This document shows, in pieces, positions 7,884-15,376 of a stretch of DNA of 32,477 nucleotides. The notes under the pieces are model-generated. The model made no database searches. It had not been told where the DNA came from and was given only the letters and a program-made list of their open reading frames with translations. Both the position numbers and the translations under genes were made by a program. How positions within the stretch are numbered: position 1 is the stretch's first letter; every line of letters starts with the position of its first letter. This stretch comes from Fibrobacter sp. Lineage in GTDB: Bacteria > Fibrobacterota > Fibrobacteria > Fibrobacterales > Fibrobacteraceae. The stretch spans positions 1 through 32,477 of the forward strand of contig JAILDK010000129.1 of NCBI GenBank assembly GCA_024689485.1. Reading direction: 5' to 3'.

Positions 7884-8797
7884 AGGTCCAGCTCCGAAAG
7901 TTTTTTCTGGATTTCCGGAACCTGTTCGAATTTTTCGTGGTACATGGCGCTGACCTTGCGGCAGAGCAGTTCCAAGCGGGAGCGTTCCTTCACATCGTTT
8001 TCGTTCACACGCAAACGGCGGAGCGTTTTTCCGATCAGCTGTACATCGCGCTGGTCCTTGTACGGAGCCATGAACGCGTAAAAGCGGTCGAGGCTTGTCG
8101 AGAACTGTTCTTCGTCAGCGGCCTGGTACAAAAGGTACGGCACGACCTGACGTTCGAGAAGTTCTTGCAGATTGCCGACGAACGTGAGAAGGTTGCCGTT
8201 CCCTGGCAAGAATTCACCCGTTTCCGGTTTGCTCGTAATGAGGCCGTCCGTTTCGATCTGCGAAAGCAGTTCGTTAATGTAAGACTGTTCTTCGGCGTTC
8301 TGCTGTTCCCGGTACTTCGCCTGGTAAAGGATCGGAAGGCTCGTGATACAGAGGTGCGCCTGGCTCATTCCGGAGAATTCGCCGATGTAATAAATGTCCG
8401 CATTCTCTTCGAGGATTTCTTCTTCGTTGTCGTAGAACATGATCTTCGCCGGAACCGGAATGATTTCCATGCTCGAAAGTTCTTCCAGGCGATCCTTGAA
8501 CGAATCGATGTCCAAGCCTTCAGGAAGTTCTCCGCCGGATTCCTTGATATGTTCGATCATATCGGAAATGCCTTTGTCCACGGAAGAGGCTCCCGCTTCA
8601 TGCTGCAAAAAACGCTTGATGCTGTTGTTCTTTTCGAATTCCCCGCGCACAGCGAGAATGCCGTTTCGAACCATCGAAGCAAACGGAATCGGTCCCGCGT
8701 TCTGATCTTTGGACGCCGACGGGGTGATTTTTGCATACACCACCAAGCGGCCGCAAAGCTTTTCGGGATCACCTTTCTTTTGTTGAATGCCTAACAT
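7880..8797 (-). CDS. Conserved-looking cytoplasmic protein of unknown function
   Basis: 305 residues with no signal peptide or membrane segment, so probably cytoplasmic. I do not recognise it. The N-terminal ~60 residues (LCGRLVVYAKITPSASK, GPIPFASMVRNGILAVRG) look like a beta-rich fold. The middle (~100-140) is acidic and helical, followed by KIMFYDNEEEILEENADIYYIGEFSG, then a mostly helical C-terminal half with many Glu, Leu and Gln. It starts three bases after the stop of the upstream lipoprotein gene and overlaps rdgB by four bases, so it is part of the same operon. The codon pattern and tight packing argue for a real gene. No catalytic motif is evident; a structural or regulatory role is as likely as an enzyme. 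Confidence 0.8.
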   Translation of the reverse strand: MLGIQQKKGDPEKLCGRLVVYAKITPSASKDQNAGPIPFASMVRNGILAVRGEFEKNNSIKRFLQHEAGASSVDKGISDMIEHIKESGGELPEGLDIDSFKDRLEELSSMEIIPVPAKIMFYDNEEEILEENADIYYIGEFSGMSQAHLCITSLPILYQAKYREQQNAEEQSYINELLSQIETDGLITSKPETGEFLPGNGNLLTFVGNLQELLERQVVPYLLYQAADEEQFSTSLDRFYAFMAPYKDQRDVQLIGKTLRRLRVNENDVKERSRLELLCRKVSAMYHEKFEQVPEIQKKLSELDL

Positions 8798-8800
8798 CGT

Positions 8801-9286
8801 TTAATCCAGTTTCTTGGCGCTGACGAGTTCGCCGTTTCGAGAAGAGAAGTAAACGGACTTGGAACCCGGATAAGATTTCTTGAAGAAGTCCTGGAACATT
8901 TTCACAGCGGCTTCCTTTTCAAAACCGATTTCGTTTGCGGAATTGTCATCGACGACGATGCCGAAGTTCATGACACCCGGAATGCGACGGTTGATATAGG
9001 CGGCAAATTCTTCATCGGAATTCACCACATCCGTCGGAGCGCGGCTATCGATATCGGAACGCGTGCTGATCGAAAGCGGGTAAAGGTTTCCCGAAACAAG
9101 CTGCGACGTGGCGACGTAAAGAGCGTTGCCCATCAGGATTGCAATCGAATCATTCGGCACATAGCGAATTTCCACGTTGAATTCGCAATCGGAAGACATT
9201 TCCTTGATTTCCAAAGCCGACGGACCGCAAGCGACAAATACGCTAGCCATCGCAACTGTCAAAAGAGCAAGAACGATTTTTTTCAT
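8801..9286 (-). CDS. Small lipoprotein of unknown function
   Basis: 161 residues from the ATG at 9286, which is preceded by AAGGAA and places the signal peptide at the terminus; the frame could be extended to 9316 but would add ten charged residues before it. The lipobox is FVAC, with lipidated Cys about residue 20 followed by Gly. The mature part starts GPSALEIKEMSSDCEFNVEIRYV, contains a second Cys, and ends with a YFSSRNGELVSAKKLD segment. The residues between ~45 and 110 read like an alpha/beta domain that describes a value with a default (VPNDSIAILMGNALYVA), but no family is recognised. It lies between rsmA and the 305-residue unknown gene on the same strand. Confidence 0.8.
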   Translation of the reverse strand: MKKIVLALLTVAMASVFVACGPSALEIKEMSSDCEFNVEIRYVPNDSIAILMGNALYVATSQLVSGNLYPLSISTRSDIDSRAPTDVVNSDEEFAAYINRRIPGVMNFGIVVDDNSANEIGFEKEAAVKMFQDFFKKSYPGSKSVYFSSRNGELVSAKKLD

Positions 9287-9356
9287 AACGATTCCTTTTC
9301 TTTTCAAAATACACAATTTTTAATCCGAGGAAAAAGCCTCTCGTCCGAGGAATGGC

Positions 9357-10139
9357 CTAGTTGGACTTCAAAACATCGTAAAGCTTTAAAAGTTCTTCGG
9401 GAGAAAGTTCTTCGGCGCGTGTCGTCGGCGCAAATTCACAGCGTTCCAGCGCCTGTACAATTTTGGCTTTTTCGTAACGAGAGGAAAGCGAATTCGTGAT
9501 GACCTTGCGCTTTTGCGAAAAAGCGGCCTGAACAAAGTCGAAGAATTCCGGCGGAGCGTCAAGCGGATCGGGGCGCGGCGTAAGAAGCACCGTGGCACTG
9601 TCGACGTTCGGTTTTGGCGTAAAATGTTCGGGGCCGATTTTGCGGAGCATTTTTCCCGTCGCATGCGCGCGGATCCAGACAGAAAGGCTTCCATAGTTTC
9701 GGGAATGCGGTTCTGCACAGAACCGTTCCGCGACTTCATACTGGACCATGCACATAAAGCCGTGCGTCTTTTTCAGTAACGGCATCACTTTCGCGACGAT
9801 GCCCGTGGAGACGTTGTACGGCAAATTGCCCGCGAGCCAGGGCTTTGGATTTTCTTTGAGCCATTCGTCGATCGGGAAGCGGAGAATGTCTTGATTCACA
9901 ATGTGAAAGTTCGGGTTGCCGGCGAACTTGTCTTTGAGATAGGCAACGCATTCCTCGTCGATTTCGACAGCGGTCACCGGAACGCCTTGTGCAAGGAGCG
10001 GTTCGGTCAGCGCACCGTGGCCCGGGCCGATTTCCAGAATGGAATCTCCCGCAGACAGCGGAATGTCCGAGGCAAGCAGGTTTGCAGTCTCTACATCCAA
10101 AAAATTCTGGCCAAAGCGGCGTCGACGATCTCTATCCAT
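9357..10139 (-). CDS. rsmA: 16S rRNA dimethyladenosine transferase RsmA (KsgA)
   Basis: 260 residues, standard size. It uses S-adenosylmethionine to dimethylate two adjacent adenines in helix 45 of 16S rRNA during late 30S assembly. Family signatures are RRFGQNFLDV at the N-terminus, the SAM-binding LEIGPGHGALT (35-45) and the catalytic NLPYN (105-109). The C-terminal FSQKRKVITNSL block is also typical. The ATG at 10139 has no Shine-Dalgarno sequence; a TAAATTTA box (minus strand 10151-10144) ends four bases upstream, which suggests a leaderless mRNA. The 70-base gap to the lipoprotein gene makes cotranscription with the genes below possible but unproven. Confidence 0.96.
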   Translation of the reverse strand: MDRDRRRRFGQNFLDVETANLLASDIPLSAGDSILEIGPGHGALTEPLLAQGVPVTAVEIDEECVAYLKDKFAGNPNFHIVNQDILRFPIDEWLKENPKPWLAGNLPYNVSTGIVAKVMPLLKKTHGFMCMVQYEVAERFCAEPHSRNYGSLSVWIRAHATGKMLRKIGPEHFTPKPNVDSATVLLTPRPDPLDAPPEFFDFVQAAFSQKRKVITNSLSSRYEKAKIVQALERCEFAPTTRAEELSPEELLKLYDVLKSN

Positions 10140-10143
10140 GCTG

Positions 10144-10151
10144 TAAATTTA
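10144..10151 (-). promoter_or_regulatory. TAnnTTT box immediately before rsmA
   Basis: TAAATTTA on the minus strand ends four bases before the rsmA ATG. A start site about 6-7 bases downstream of this hexamer would coincide with the ATG. No Shine-Dalgarno sequence is present. Confidence 0.4.
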
Positions 10152-10155
10152 GATA

Positions 10156-10163
10156 TATATTGA
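10156..10163 (+). promoter_or_regulatory. -10-like TATATTGA box before the 10171 gene
   Basis: TATATTGA ends seven bases before the ATG at 10171. It lies back to back with the rsmA box in a 31-base intergenic gap, so the two polymerase footprints would overlap. Confidence 0.35.
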
Positions 10164-10170
10164 TGAAGCC

Positions 10171-10581
10171 ATGAAACGACGTTCGCAAAATGCAATTCTA
10201 ATTTTCGCAAGTTTATTCTTTGCACTTGCCTTAGGATTCCATGCCCTCGTTGTCTCATCGCAGGCGCCGGCCCATTCAAGTCCAAGCCGCTTTCAAGCCA
10301 ACTTTTCCGAAGAAACTTCCATTTCAAACCCGGACGATCTCGCTTCCGCAACGGCCATTCTCGACTCCCGCAGAACGATTCCGCAAACCTTTTTCCGCGG
10401 ACAGCGCTTTTTGCCGAGTCCGCAAGCCGACGGACGTTACATCGGGTCTCTTCACAAGCTTTCTATCTTGCACGGAAAGCGCCATTCCTTTCCCAAGAAA
10501 GCTCGCATTCCTACGTCGCAGGTTTCCTACTGTACCCCAAAGGCCTACTACGTCTTCGCCCTCGAGCGCATTCTCTGTTGA
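10171..10581 (+). CDS. Hypothetical protein with N-terminal membrane helix
   Basis: 136 residues. A short basic start (MKRRSQN) is followed by a strong hydrophobic helix (AILIFASLFFALALGFHALVV, ~8-28), so it is a signal anchor or uncleaved signal peptide. The rest is polar with no recognised domain and includes several Ser/Pro/Phe-rich stretches and two Cys residues (near 119 and 136). It is read divergently from rsmA across only 31 bases. The Ser/Ala codon choice resembles the neighbours, and the competing frame (10241-10645) looks like a shadow. It could be a small periplasmic protein. Confidence is moderate because no homologue is recognised. Confidence 0.55.
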   Translation: MKRRSQNAILIFASLFFALALGFHALVVSSQAPAHSSPSRFQANFSEETSISNPDDLASATAILDSRRTIPQTFFRGQRFLPSPQADGRYIGSLHKLSILHGKRHSFPKKARIPTSQVSYCTPKAYYVFALERILC

Positions 10582-10645
10582 GAACTCTCTCTTTTTGAAA
10601 AAGTCCCCGTATGAAAACGAAAATGCGGGAAATTTTTGCGCCTAA

Positions 10646-11071
10646 ATGGCCAAAATTCACCATCAAAAAAAAGAGAATGAGATGCAAGAAAATGAACTCG
10701 CGATGCAGAATGCACTCGCCCACAATTCCCACATCAAAATCGAAAAAAAGTTTTTCGGACTGCTGACAAAGATCACCTACACGCCGACAGGAGTTCCCGT
10801 CAGCAAGACTTACCTCGAATACGATTCGACGGTCGGTCCTCAAGCGGAGCAAATTCTGTTTGCACCTAGCACGGAACTTTCCACGCTTTGCAAGCACAAG
10901 CTGAAAATTTCCGAAAACGGGAAATTCCGCTTGTATCTTCTAGCTTCCAAGGATCACCGTTTTGCGGCTCTCCAACTTTCGAAATACAGCGATTTTTCCT
11001 ACGATCCTGTCGGAGAGATCCGTATTCTCGAAGGAGATGACGCACGGCAAATCCTCCAAGCGTTCATCTAG
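10646..11071 (+). CDS. Hypothetical protein
   Basis: 141 residues from the ATG at 10646; an internal ATG at 10682 (129 residues) with purine-rich AAGAGAATGAG upstream is an equally good start. No signal peptide or membrane segment is seen. The centre (KKFFGLLTKITYTPTGVPVSKTYLEYD) reads as beta strands, then a long amphipathic part and a C-terminal DPVGEIRILEGDDARQILQAFI. I do not recognise a family. A hairpin terminator follows directly, suggesting a single-gene unit or the end of a short one with the 10171 gene. Confidence 0.6.
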   Translation: MAKIHHQKKENEMQENELAMQNALAHNSHIKIEKKFFGLLTKITYTPTGVPVSKTYLEYDSTVGPQAEQILFAPSTELSTLCKHKLKISENGKFRLYLLASKDHRFAALQLSKYSDFSYDPVGEIRILEGDDARQILQAFI

Positions 11072-11095
11072 TTCGAAAGAAGTCCCCAAAAGCCG

Positions 11096-11146
11096 GGCTG
11101 CCCGGGCGTCATTTCGAAGACGCCCTCGGCAGCCTTTCTTTTGCAT
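11096..11146 (+). terminator. Intrinsic terminator after the 10646 gene
   Basis: A two-part stem: GGCTGCC (11096-11102) with GGCAGCC (11128-11134) and inner GGGCGTC (11104-11110) with GACGCCC (11119-11125), loop ATTTCGAA. It is followed by TTTCTTTTGCATTT. Confidence 0.7.
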
Positions 11147-11150
11147 TTAA

Positions 11151-11158
11151 TATATTTC
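11151..11158 (+). promoter_or_regulatory. TAnnTTT box immediately before the phosphohexomutase gene
   Basis: TATATTTC ends five bases before the ATG at 11164. No Shine-Dalgarno sequence is present, so transcription may begin at or next to the start codon. No good -35 is visible. Confidence 0.4.
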
Positions 11159-11163
11159 TAGGC

Positions 11164-12621
11164 ATGAAGATTTCCGTAAACGACATGATGAATTCGAGTG
11201 GCGTCGGCTTCGGCACGAGCGGCGCCCGCGGTCTCGTTACCAAGATGACGGACCTCGTGTGCTACAGCTACACCCACGCATTCCTCGCTTACTGCGAAAA
11301 GAACTACCCGTCCGAAAAGACGGTTGCGATTGCAGGCGATTTACGTCCGAGCACAGGCCGCATTCTGCAGGCTCTTGCGACGGCAGCCTTCGACATGGGT
11401 TGGAAGGTCATTTACAGCGGCCGCATCCCGAGCCCGGCGATCGCCCTTTACGGTATCGAAAAGGCTCTCCCGACCATCATGGTCACAGGCAGCCACATTC
11501 CTGCCGACCGCAACGGCATCAAGTTCAACCATCCGAAGGGTGAAATCTCGAAAAAGGACGAAACGGGCATCCGCGCCGAATCCTTCGAAGTCGAAGATTC
11601 CAAGTTCGACGACAAGGGCATGCTCAAGTCCCCGGCAGCCCTTCCGGCAGAAGATCCGACCGCCCGTGAAGATTACACGAACCGCTACATCGCCTTCTTC
11701 GGCGAAAAGGCGCTTTCCGGATTCACCATCGGTATGTACCAGCATTCCGCCGTGGGCCGCGACATCATCACGGACATTCTGACAAAGCTCGGCGCCTACG
11801 TCAAACCGCTCGGACGTTCCGAAACGTTCATCCCGGTCGATACCGAAGCCGTTCGCCCGGAAGACATCGAACTCGGCATCCAGTGGGCAAAGGAAGGTCT
11901 CGACGCGATCACCAGTACCGATGGCGACAGCGACCGTCCGCTCTTTGCAGACGCGACCGGCAAATGGGTCCGCGGAGACGTCCTCGGCATTCTCGCCGCC
12001 GCATCTCTTGGCATCGAACGCATTGCCACTCCGGTGAGTTGCAACACGGCCCTCGAAAAGTGCGGACTTTTTGACAAGACACTCCGCACCCGCATCGGAA
12101 GCCCGTACGTGATCGCCGGCATGCAGGAACTCGACGCCGACGGCAAAACCGTTGCCGGCTACGAAGCCAACGGCGGCTTCCTTCTCGAAACGGACATCAC
12201 CGTGGACGGCAAGACCCTCAAGGCTCTCCCGACCCGCGACGCCTTGCTTCCGCAGCTCGCCATTCTCGTGCGCGCCCGCAAGGAACTCACCGGAGTCGAA
12301 GACCTGTTCAAGGAACTTCCCAAGCGCTTTACCGCTAGCGACCGCGTCAAGGAATTCCCGACCGAAAAGAGCAAGGCGAAAGTCGCCGAAATCGCCGAAA
12401 AGAAGCTCGGTGAAAAATATTTTGGAAATCTCGTCGGAAAGCTCGTCGCCGAAGATTCGACAGACGGCTACCGCATGACCTTTGACCAGGGCGACATCAT
12501 TCACCTGCGTCCGAGCGGCAACGCTCCGGAACTGCGCTGCTACATCGAATGCGATACCGCAGCCCGTGCTGAAGAGCTCAAGGGAAAGGTTCTCGCTATC
12601 ATGCAGGGTTGGAAAGCCTAA
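11164..12621 (+). CDS. Phosphomannomutase/phosphoglucomutase family protein
   Basis: 485 residues, four-domain alpha-D-phosphohexomutase size. It would interconvert sugar 1- and 6-phosphates for nucleotide-sugar or glycogen metabolism in the cytoplasm. Visible landmarks are GTSGARG (17-23), the phosphoserine loop TGSHIPADRNG (Ser110), the Mg-binding DGDSDR (253-258), the sugar-binding segment YEANGGF (333-339) and the phosphate-binding RPSGNAPELR (449-458). The loop is TGSHIP rather than the common TASHNP, and the sugar loop is EANGGF rather than GEESGH or GEMSGH; both occur in one branch of the family that is usually annotated phosphomannomutase. Substrate preference cannot be set from motifs. 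The PorV/PorQ-like gene follows after only a few bases. Confidence 0.9.
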   Translation: MKISVNDMMNSSGVGFGTSGARGLVTKMTDLVCYSYTHAFLAYCEKNYPSEKTVAIAGDLRPSTGRILQALATAAFDMGWKVIYSGRIPSPAIALYGIEKALPTIMVTGSHIPADRNGIKFNHPKGEISKKDETGIRAESFEVEDSKFDDKGMLKSPAALPAEDPTAREDYTNRYIAFFGEKALSGFTIGMYQHSAVGRDIITDILTKLGAYVKPLGRSETFIPVDTEAVRPEDIELGIQWAKEGLDAITSTDGDSDRPLFADATGKWVRGDVLGILAAASLGIERIATPVSCNTALEKCGLFDKTLRTRIGSPYVIAGMQELDADGKTVAGYEANGGFLLETDITVDGKTLKALPTRDALLPQLAILVRARKELTGVEDLFKELPKRFTASDRVKEFPTEKSKAKVAEIAEKKLGEKYFGNLVGKLVAEDSTDGYRMTFDQGDIIHLRPSGNAPELRCYIECDTAARAEELKGKVLAIMQGWKA

Positions 12622-12640
12622 ATTTTATATGTTTAGACTC

Positions 12641-13558
12641 ATGAACTTCAAACATCTCGCTATTTCGACCGTTCTTTGCGCCTGCACCCTTTCGTTTGCA
12701 GGTGGAAAATATTGGAATGTGGACGAAGGCGGTACGACGATGAAGTTCCTTTCCATGTCCACGTCGCCGCGTTCTGCTGCCCTCGCCGGCGCAGGCGTTG
12801 CGACTCCGCAGGGATTTTCGGAAGTTTCCCGCAATCCTCTCGCCACGACATCTTCGAATGCGACTCAGGCGGGCATCGAACACATCGTCTTTTCGAGCAA
12901 TGTCGATGCCAAGCTCACCTCCGTCTACTTTGGACTTCCCTTTGAATATGTGAATACCAGTGCAGCGGTCGAATACCTGGGCTACGGCGATATCGAAGGC
13001 CGTGATGAAGAGGGCTTTAAACTCGAAGATTACGGCGCGATGGCTTGGGCGGTTCAGCTCGGCGTCGGAAGCAAGCCGTCCATTTTCAACTGGGCGCTTT
13101 CCGCAAGATTCGCTTCGCAGACCATCGACAATTCGACGGCAATCGCTGTCCTTGCCGATGGCGGTGCAAGCTTTAAGCTCAACCGTTATATTACTTTCGG
13201 CGCGACCGTGACGAACTTCGGCTGGGTTTCGGAATACGAAAGCGAAGAGGAATCCGCCCCGATGGCTTTGCAGGCGGGCATCACAGGCTCCCATCCGATT
13301 TTCGAGATTTTTGACATTGCCGTCCATGCAGACGCCTACCGCCGTGCCGACTACAATCCGGAATGGCGCTTTGGCGGTGAACTGCTCTATAAAAAGAGCC
13401 TCGCCTTCCGCGCGGGTTACGCCTACCGCGATGAAACGGAAAGCGGAATTTCTGCCGGTTTGGGCATCGTTTTTGGACGATTCCAGTTCGATTACGCCTA
13501 CGCTTCAAGCCCGGTTCTCGACGGAAATCACCTGTTCCACTTGGGCATCGGCTTCTAA
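12641..13558 (+). CDS. PorV/PorQ-like outer-membrane beta-barrel protein
   Basis: 305 residues from the ATG at 12641. The frame stays open to 12482 inside the preceding gene, but MNFKHLAISTVLCACTLSFA is a signal peptide, so this start or the in-frame ATG at 12629 (four residues longer) is preferred. The mature protein shows features of the PorV/PorQ family: an early MKFLSMSTSPRSAALAGAGVA segment, then alternating amphipathic strands, GFFY-like aromatic ends, and a C-terminal strand ending HLFHLGIGF. Family members sit in the outer membrane; PorV acts with type IX secretion in Bacteroidota and PorQ-like proteins occur widely in the FCB group. Whether it serves secretion here is unknown. A terminator follows at 13612. 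Confidence 0.8.
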   Translation: MNFKHLAISTVLCACTLSFAGGKYWNVDEGGTTMKFLSMSTSPRSAALAGAGVATPQGFSEVSRNPLATTSSNATQAGIEHIVFSSNVDAKLTSVYFGLPFEYVNTSAAVEYLGYGDIEGRDEEGFKLEDYGAMAWAVQLGVGSKPSIFNWALSARFASQTIDNSTAIAVLADGGASFKLNRYITFGATVTNFGWVSEYESEEESAPMALQAGITGSHPIFEIFDIAVHADAYRRADYNPEWRFGGELLYKKSLAFRAGYAYRDETESGISAGLGIVFGRFQFDYAYASSPVLDGNHLFHLGIGF

Positions 13559-13611
13559 ATCCCTGCCCAATTTTGCCGAAATTTTGCAAATTTCGCCAAC
13601 TTTCAAAAGAA

Positions 13612-13648
13612 GGACCGTTTTTTCTACCCGAAGACGGTCCATTTTTTT
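13612..13648 (+). terminator. Intrinsic terminator after the PorV/PorQ-like gene
   Basis: GGACCGT (13612-13618) pairs with ACGGTCC (13634-13640), followed by ATTTTTTT. The loop is long (15 bases) but the stem is GC-rich. Confidence 0.7.
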
Positions 13649-13655
13649 ATCTTTC
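13648..13655 (+). promoter_or_regulatory. TAnnTTT box immediately before the thioesterase gene
   Basis: TATCTTTC, directly after the terminator T-run, ends five bases before the ATG at 13661. There is no Shine-Dalgarno sequence. The spacing is identical to that at 11164 and 23903. Confidence 0.4.
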
Positions 13656-13660
13656 GGCCT

Positions 13661-14428
13661 ATGGGATTGACTGAAGATTTTAAACGCTGGTATGATGACG
13701 ACGGCTTCACTTTCCACGCCGAAATGCGCGTTCCTTTTACGCAATGCGGCCCCGACGGAAAGATGATGCTGTTCGATTTTTTGCGTCTAACGACCGACCT
13801 TTCGACGGAAGACATCCGCTTGCGCGGCACGCCTGTGGAATTTTTGACCGAGCACAACATTGCCCGTGTGGTTGTCCGCAGCTCTTTCCACTTCCATCAG
13901 ATGCCGAAGCTCGACGACCGAATCGAATTCATCACCGCAGAAGACAAGTCGGATTCTTTCCAGTTCAATCGTATTTATAAGGTTCTGGATTCCGAAGGAA
14001 AACCGCTGATTTCGGGCATTTCCAAGTGGATGATCACCGCTTACGACACCCGAAAGATTTTACCGACCAAAGCAATCGAAAGTTTCCGCAAACTGAATAC
14101 GCTTTCCCTCGAAAAACCGGAAACGCTTCCCTGCGGAAAAATTCTCGAACCGGAAAACTTGGAAAAAATCGGCGAAGAGACCATTCGACGGTCTCATCTC
14201 GATAGCAACAATCATACAGACAACGCTTACTACGCGGCATTCATCATGAACTCATTACCCGATGAATTTGCCACAAAACCGCTTATTGACTTCCGAATCA
14301 ATTATTCAAAAGAAGCTCTTTACGGCGAGACACTTGAACTTTTCATGGCAAAATCCGCAGAAAACCGAATTGTTGTCGTGGGAAAGAAGCAAGACGATGT
14401 CTCATTTGTAAGCGAACTCAGCTTTTAG
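13661..14428 (+). CDS. Acyl-ACP thioesterase-like hotdog protein
   Basis: 255 residues, the length of the tandem-hotdog acyl-ACP thioesterase family (PF01643). Such enzymes release free fatty acid from acyl-ACP. The N-terminal half (~15-135) carries one hotdog with FLTEHNIARVVVRSSF. The second (~170-255) contains SHLDSNNHTDNAYY (178-191), matching the conserved D-x-N-x-H-x-N-N region that carries catalytic Asp, Asn and His. No signal peptide is present, so it is cytoplasmic. A terminator at its end separates it from the following lipid operon, although the shared theme suggests joint function. Preferred chain length is unknown. Confidence 0.85.
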   Translation: MGLTEDFKRWYDDDGFTFHAEMRVPFTQCGPDGKMMLFDFLRLTTDLSTEDIRLRGTPVEFLTEHNIARVVVRSSFHFHQMPKLDDRIEFITAEDKSDSFQFNRIYKVLDSEGKPLISGISKWMITAYDTRKILPTKAIESFRKLNTLSLEKPETLPCGKILEPENLEKIGEETIRRSHLDSNNHTDNAYYAAFIMNSLPDEFATKPLIDFRINYSKEALYGETLELFMAKSAENRIVVVGKKQDDVSFVSELSF

Positions 14429-14457
14429 TCGTGGCAAGTCCACGGCTTTTTCTATTT
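14428..14457 (+). terminator. Intrinsic terminator after the thioesterase gene
   Basis: GTCGTGG (14428-14434) pairs with CCACGGC (14440-14446, one T-G pair) around a 5-base loop, followed by TTTTTCTATTTT. The stem begins at the last base of the stop codon. Confidence 0.65.
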
Positions 14458-14485
14458 TACGCACCACTTTAATAGGAGAAAAGGA

Positions 14486-15352
14486 ATGGAACTCAATAAA
14501 GACATTGCCGATATTTCTGCCGCAGAAGCAGAAAGCTATAAAGGCAAAAGATTCATTCTGTGCTATCACGACTATAACATCAAGAACTTCGAAAGTGCTC
14601 TTGTCCAGATCGAAAAGATCACGAAAGTCGTGGGTTCCCCCATCTCTATTGCCGTCGTTCCGGCCATCGGAGCTGCCCCGGAAGACGAACGCGAACGTTT
14701 TTGCGAATCCATCGAAAAACTGAAATCCGAAGGTCATGAACTTTTGCTCCACGGCGCACGCCATGCGGCAAACCTCGGTAAGGAACGCTCTGTCTTTGGC
14801 AAGAGCGCTCTCATGTTCTCGAACAACGTCGCCGAATTCGCCGGCTTGAACGAAGAAGAATCCCAGGCTCTCCTCGACCGTTCGATCGCTCTCTGGCACG
14901 CACTCGGACAGGAAGAACTCCCAATCGGCTACGTTCCGCCTGCCTGGTACGACAACAACTATCTTAAAGATCAGATTCTTAAGAAGTTCAAGACGTATGA
15001 AGACCGCACGACGATCTACAAGAAGAGCGACCTGATCGTTTCCGTGAACGAAGACGACGAAAATGCCGCAGAACCGGCCGCAGAACCAGCAGCCGAAAAC
15101 GACGCAGAACAGCCCAAAAAGGAAGAAAACGCCGAAAAGTTCCTTTCCTTCGGCATCAGCTTTGCAGGCCTTCCGGACATTTCCCTCGGCGTGGCGCAGA
15201 CTTCCGCCTGTCTCACGATCCAGGCTCCGATCGGCACTCCGCGTCTGACCATCCACCATGTGGACTTCACTTCCATCGGCGAAAATCGCGTGATGAACCT
15301 CATCCGCTATGCGATGTCAAAGCGTGAAAAAATTTTCTACCGGGATCTCTAA
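14486..15352 (+). CDS. DUF2334-like polysaccharide-deacetylase-fold protein
   Basis: 288 residues with a good Shine-Dalgarno sequence (AGGAG ... AAGGA) before the ATG. The N-terminal part has FILCYHDYN (~24-32; HD metal-type motif) and, later, ELLLHGARHAA (~89-99), together resembling the His/Asp metal site of NodB/DUF2334 deacetylases. WYDNNYLKDQI and the C-terminal LTIHHVDF may complete the site. Residues ~193-215 are an acidic Ala/Pro/Glu low-complexity insertion. No signal peptide is seen, which is unusual for a cell-surface deacetylase, so the substrate may be cytoplasmic. It is the first gene of the operon ending in fabV. Family call moderate; activity unproven. Confidence 0.7.
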   Translation: MELNKDIADISAAEAESYKGKRFILCYHDYNIKNFESALVQIEKITKVVGSPISIAVVPAIGAAPEDERERFCESIEKLKSEGHELLLHGARHAANLGKERSVFGKSALMFSNNVAEFAGLNEEESQALLDRSIALWHALGQEELPIGYVPPAWYDNNYLKDQILKKFKTYEDRTTIYKKSDLIVSVNEDDENAAEPAAEPAAENDAEQPKKEENAEKFLSFGISFAGLPDISLGVAQTSACLTIQAPIGTPRLTIHHVDFTSIGENRVMNLIRYAMSKREKIFYRDL

Positions 15353-15376
15353 TCTCCGGTAAGCGCAGGTTTATTT

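Noticed and set aside
9317-9356. Terminator between rsmA and the small lipoprotein
   Set aside because: Only a 4-bp stem (CCTC/GAGG) before a short T-run on the minus strand; too weak to call.
12482-12640. Upstream extension of the PorV/PorQ-like gene
   Set aside because: It overlaps the phosphohexomutase gene and would bury the signal peptide inside the protein.
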